Below are positions 61,770-64,000 of a stretch of DNA of 64,000 nt, in pieces. This DNA is from Falsihalocynthiibacter sp042445055 (lineage in GTDB: Bacteria > Pseudomonadota > Alphaproteobacteria > Rhodobacterales > Rhodobacteraceae): positions 2,170,001 through 2,234,000 of the forward strand of contig NZ_CP170339.1 in NCBI RefSeq assembly GCF_042445055.1. Reading direction: 5' to 3'. The notes below the pieces were generated by a model. That model was given only the letters and a program-made list of their open reading frames with translations, was not told where the DNA came from and searched no databases. Numbering within the stretch: position 1 is the first letter of the stretch; each line of letters begins with the position of its first letter. The translations under genes and the position numbers were made by a program.

Positions 61770-63022
61770 CAGAATCTCCCCTTCGCGTGCTGCCCAGCCC
61801 ATGTCAGCCAAATTGCCGCTGTCCACGAGAACACATTCCCGCCCTCTGGTGCGCCGTCTTCTGGGCTGAAATACTCATAGAAACCGTGCTCGGCGATCAA
61901 CTTCTGTGTCCCTTTGCGAAGGGTCTCGGCCTCTTTGGCATAGCCCGCCTCGGTAAGCCCGATCCCGATAAGCGAATTGAGCATCCCCCATACAGGTCCG
62001 CGCCAATATCGTTTCGGATTGAACTTCTCGCTGTCGGGATCATTTGAAGGGATGCCGAACTCAACCTTCGACATAATGCGATTGAAATGGTCGATCATGC
62101 GCCCGTCATGCTGGCCCGCATAGGCATCCAAGAACGAAGCAGAGCTGAGGGAGTTTGCAAATTCTCCTGTCTTTAGATCAATCGAGTCGTAATACCCCGC
62201 AGGGTTCCAATGATTCTTGCAGCCTTCCTCCAACTGCTCGATCCACCCCTCAATCTCCGAGGTCTCGTGATCCAGTTCAATGGCAATGGCCAACAAATCG
62301 CGGCAAGCCCGCAGGAGGATAAAGGTCATGCCCACGTCGGCCACGCGAAAGGGGCCGCTCTTGGCGATCTCGTCTTCGTTCCACCCTGTTTCACGGCCGT
62401 GATAAACAATCTTGAGATAGCGATCATAGTCGATTTTCTTGGGCCGCATTTCGGGGTCTACATGGTCGGTATCGCGCCGATGGTACTCCCCGACCCCGCT
62501 TGGGTCGATATTTGCCATCGCTCCATCCCAATCACAGGCATTGTCGCGCCCGCTTTCCCAAGGATGAACAATCGCGACCATTCCGCGTGTTAGCCTGTTC
62601 TTGATGAACCAGCGGTGCCACGACACCAACCGCCCATAGATAAGCTCCATGTGAATACGGCCATAATGCTTGTCGCTTTCATAAATCGAGCGGACCATCG
62701 TTGCCGCAACTGGCGGCTGGGTAATGCCCGAGGTATGCGGCACGCGCTCCACCGCCCAAACGTCAGGTCCGGGGAAATAGCCATCCGCGCGCTTGTGGAA
62801 AATAATATGCGGAACCATGCCGTTGTCCCACTGTCCTGTGAACAACGTATGAATTTCAAACCACGCGCGTTTCACATCGAACGAAGCAATTCCCCAAGCG
62901 GTAAAGCAGCTATCCCAGTTCCACTGATACGGGTACAGCCCCGAGGTCGGCACCGTGTATCCGCCACGGTCATTATTGCGCAGAATGCGCCGCGCCACTC
63001 GATCAATTTTCGCGAGATCCAT
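61769..63022 (-). CDS. MGH1-like glycoside hydrolase (glucosylglycerate/mannosylglycerate hydrolase family)
   Basis: 417 residues forming an (alpha/alpha)6 barrel by sequence pattern (SGLYPYQWNWDSCFTAWGIASFD, GMVPHIIFHKRADGYFPGPDVW, HPWESGRDNACDWDGAM, YRAGPVWGMLNSL-like RYWRGPVWGMLNSLIGIGL). This matches enzymes that split glucosylglycerate or mannosylglycerate, compatible solutes of marine organisms. Embedded between permease and ATPase genes, it probably processes the imported sugar intracellularly; no signal peptide is seen. Confidence 0.82.
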   Translation of the reverse strand: MDLAKIDRVARRILRNNDRGGYTVPTSGLYPYQWNWDSCFTAWGIASFDVKRAWFEIHTLFTGQWDNGMVPHIIFHKRADGYFPGPDVWAVERVPHTSGITQPPVAATMVRSIYESDKHYGRIHMELIYGRLVSWHRWFIKNRLTRGMVAIVHPWESGRDNACDWDGAMANIDPSGVGEYHRRDTDHVDPEMRPKKIDYDRYLKIVYHGRETGWNEDEIAKSGPFRVADVGMTFILLRACRDLLAIAIELDHETSEIEGWIEQLEEGCKNHWNPAGYYDSIDLKTGEFANSLSSASFLDAYAGQHDGRMIDHFNRIMSKVEFGIPSNDPDSEKFNPKRYWRGPVWGMLNSLIGIGLTEAGYAKEAETLRKGTQKLIAEHGFYEYFSPEDGAPEGGNVFSWTAAIWLTWAGQHAKGRF

Positions 63023-63026
63023 CGTC

Positions 63027-64000
63027 TTATCCTTTAACAGAGCCCGCTGTGAGGCCCTTCGCTATGAAACGTTCAAGCCCAAGAAACAGTGCCATAATCG
63101 GTACGGTCGCGATCACCGCGCCCGCCATCAGGTGCTGTCTGGGAATTTCGGAAGAGTTGAGCATGGCCACGCCACGCGTCAGGGTGAATTTTGACGGGTC
63201 GTCCAGCAACATGAACGCCAAAAGGAACTCGTTCCACGCGATCATAAAGACATAGAGCGACACCGACGCGAGCGCAGGTAGGCTCAGCGGAAGTGTAATT
63301 TTCCAGATGACCTGCAGGCGGGACAAACCGTCCATCAGGCCCGCCTCTTCAACCTCGCTCGGAAGGCCGCGGAAATACCCCTGAAGCATATAAAGCGCGA
63401 CGGGAATGGTCGTTACGGGGTAAATCAGCAGCAAACCAAAGATCGAATTCCGCAGACCAAGCATCGAGAACACAATGTAAATCGGCAACGCCAGAACGAT
63501 CAGCGGCACCATATAAATAAGTAGGATTGAGCGCGAGAACGCCTTTTGTCCCTGAAACCTAAGCCGCGCCACCGCATAGGCCCCCGGCACCGAAAACGCG
63601 AGCGTAATCAAAACTGTGGCAACCGAGACGAACAATGACACCATGATGAAACGGTCGAAATTGAAGTCGCGGAAAAGTTCCACATAGCTTCGGAAGAGGC
63701 CCAAGCCCTTCTCTAAATCTAGCGAGAAATCGAGTGGGTTCTGCAAGAGGGCCTGCTGGCTCTTCATGCTTGTCATCACCATCACGTAGAAAGGGATCAG
63801 CACAATCGCGGTAAAGAAGGTGTAACCAAACCCTGTTAGAAAGCGGATCACGGACTCTTCGAATTCGTGCCGCGTTAGGGCCCCCACGGACAACCCCGCA
63901 AGCATTCTTTGCAGCGGGTAAGCCAAACAGGCACCAAACAACGCGCCCACTAAGGCAGTCAACAAGGACGACACGCCCTCCCCGACAATCACTGGCCCGA
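63027..64000 (-). CDS. Sugar ABC transporter permease (MalG type), 5' end beyond window
   Basis: At least 321 residues. The EAA loop (SEVEEAGLMDGLSRLQVIWKITLPLSLPAL) and six helices of the MalG family are clear, with IAWNEFLLAFMLLDD at the C-terminal side. The frame is still open at position 64000; a GTG at 63992 is the first possible start inside the window, but the N-terminus may lie further upstream. Four bases separate its stop from the hydrolase start. Confidence 0.88.
   Translation of the reverse strand, partial: GPVIVGEGVSSLLTALVGALFGACLAYPLQRMLAGLSVGALTRHEFEESVIRFLTGFGYTFFTAIVLIPFYVMVMTSMKSQQALLQNPLDFSLDLEKGLGLFRSYVELFRDFNFDRFIMVSLFVSVATVLITLAFSVPGAYAVARLRFQGQKAFSRSILLIYMVPLIVLALPIYIVFSMLGLRNSIFGLLLIYPVTTIPVALYMLQGYFRGLPSEVEEAGLMDGLSRLQVIWKITLPLSLPALASVSLYVFMIAWNEFLLAFMLLDDPSKFTLTRGVAMLNSSEIPRQHLMAGAVIATVPIMALFLGLERFIAKGLTAGSVKG

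Noticed and set aside
1..64000. CRISPR arrays, rRNA genes, riboswitches and intact prophage
   Set aside because: I saw no regularly spaced repeats, no rRNA-like blocks, no convincing riboswitch core and no phage structural genes.

Overview
The window reads as chromosomal DNA of a marine alphaproteobacterium, most likely Rhodobacteraceae (Roseobacter group). The inference rests on gene content: a GapR-type nucleoid protein, a ClpP/ClpX pair, NDUFA12/DUF2155/MlaD neighbours, a ScfR-type acyl-CoA regulator, many ABC and TRAP uptake systems, and tightly packed operons with ATGA or TGATG start/stop overlaps. No rRNA, CRISPR array or intact prophage was seen; there is one tRNA gene.

Layout. 1-5243: dipeptide-type ABC transporter (fused ATPase cut by the window edge and two permeases on minus, binding protein divergent on plus). 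5291-6917: cobalt-type nitrile hydratase alpha, beta and activator. 6907-9491: PEMT-like membrane methyltransferase, a coiled-coil membrane protein, a Tat-exported metallo-hydrolase and a DUF333 protein. 9492-13773: an accessory patch holding an HlyC-like lysine acyltransferase and a VCBS-Hint protein, a broken AraC-type gene, a complete IS3-family element, a decayed P4-type integrase and tRNA-Thr(UGU). 13893-20019: orphan iron-type permease, a hypothetical, GapR, small proteins, a YeeE/YedE sulfur-transport pair with a phosphatase-like enzyme, and a FliM/FliN-domain protein. 20020-24768: symporter-histidine kinase, small membrane protein, receiver-only response regulator and a ScfR regulator. 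24999-32296: branched-chain-type ABC transporter plus acetyl-CoA synthetase.

32380-43636 is a near-complete reductive pyrimidine catabolism locus. PreT/PreA reduce uracil, HydA opens the ring, an amidohydrolase frees beta-alanine and an omega-aminotransferase would give malonate semialdehyde. A thiamine-precursor-like ABC transporter is co-transcribed, and RutR sits next to a perfect RutR-type operator (40124-40143). A RutE-like malonic semialdehyde reductase lies 7.7 kb beyond preT on the operator side (47792-48457).

43869-52449 is a second catabolic cluster of undefined substrate: intradiol dioxygenase, TRAP transporter, RutE-like nitroreductase, YciI protein, malonyl-CoA decarboxylase, GntR regulator and a LeuA-like synthase. 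52631-60726 is mostly housekeeping: cyclopropane synthase family, accBC, aat, DUF2155, mlaD, NDUFA12, clpX, clpP, rluE. 60723-64000 is a sugar ABC transporter wrapped around a glucosylglycerate/mannosylglycerate hydrolase-like enzyme.

All calls come from reading the sequence and from memory of protein families; no database search was run.
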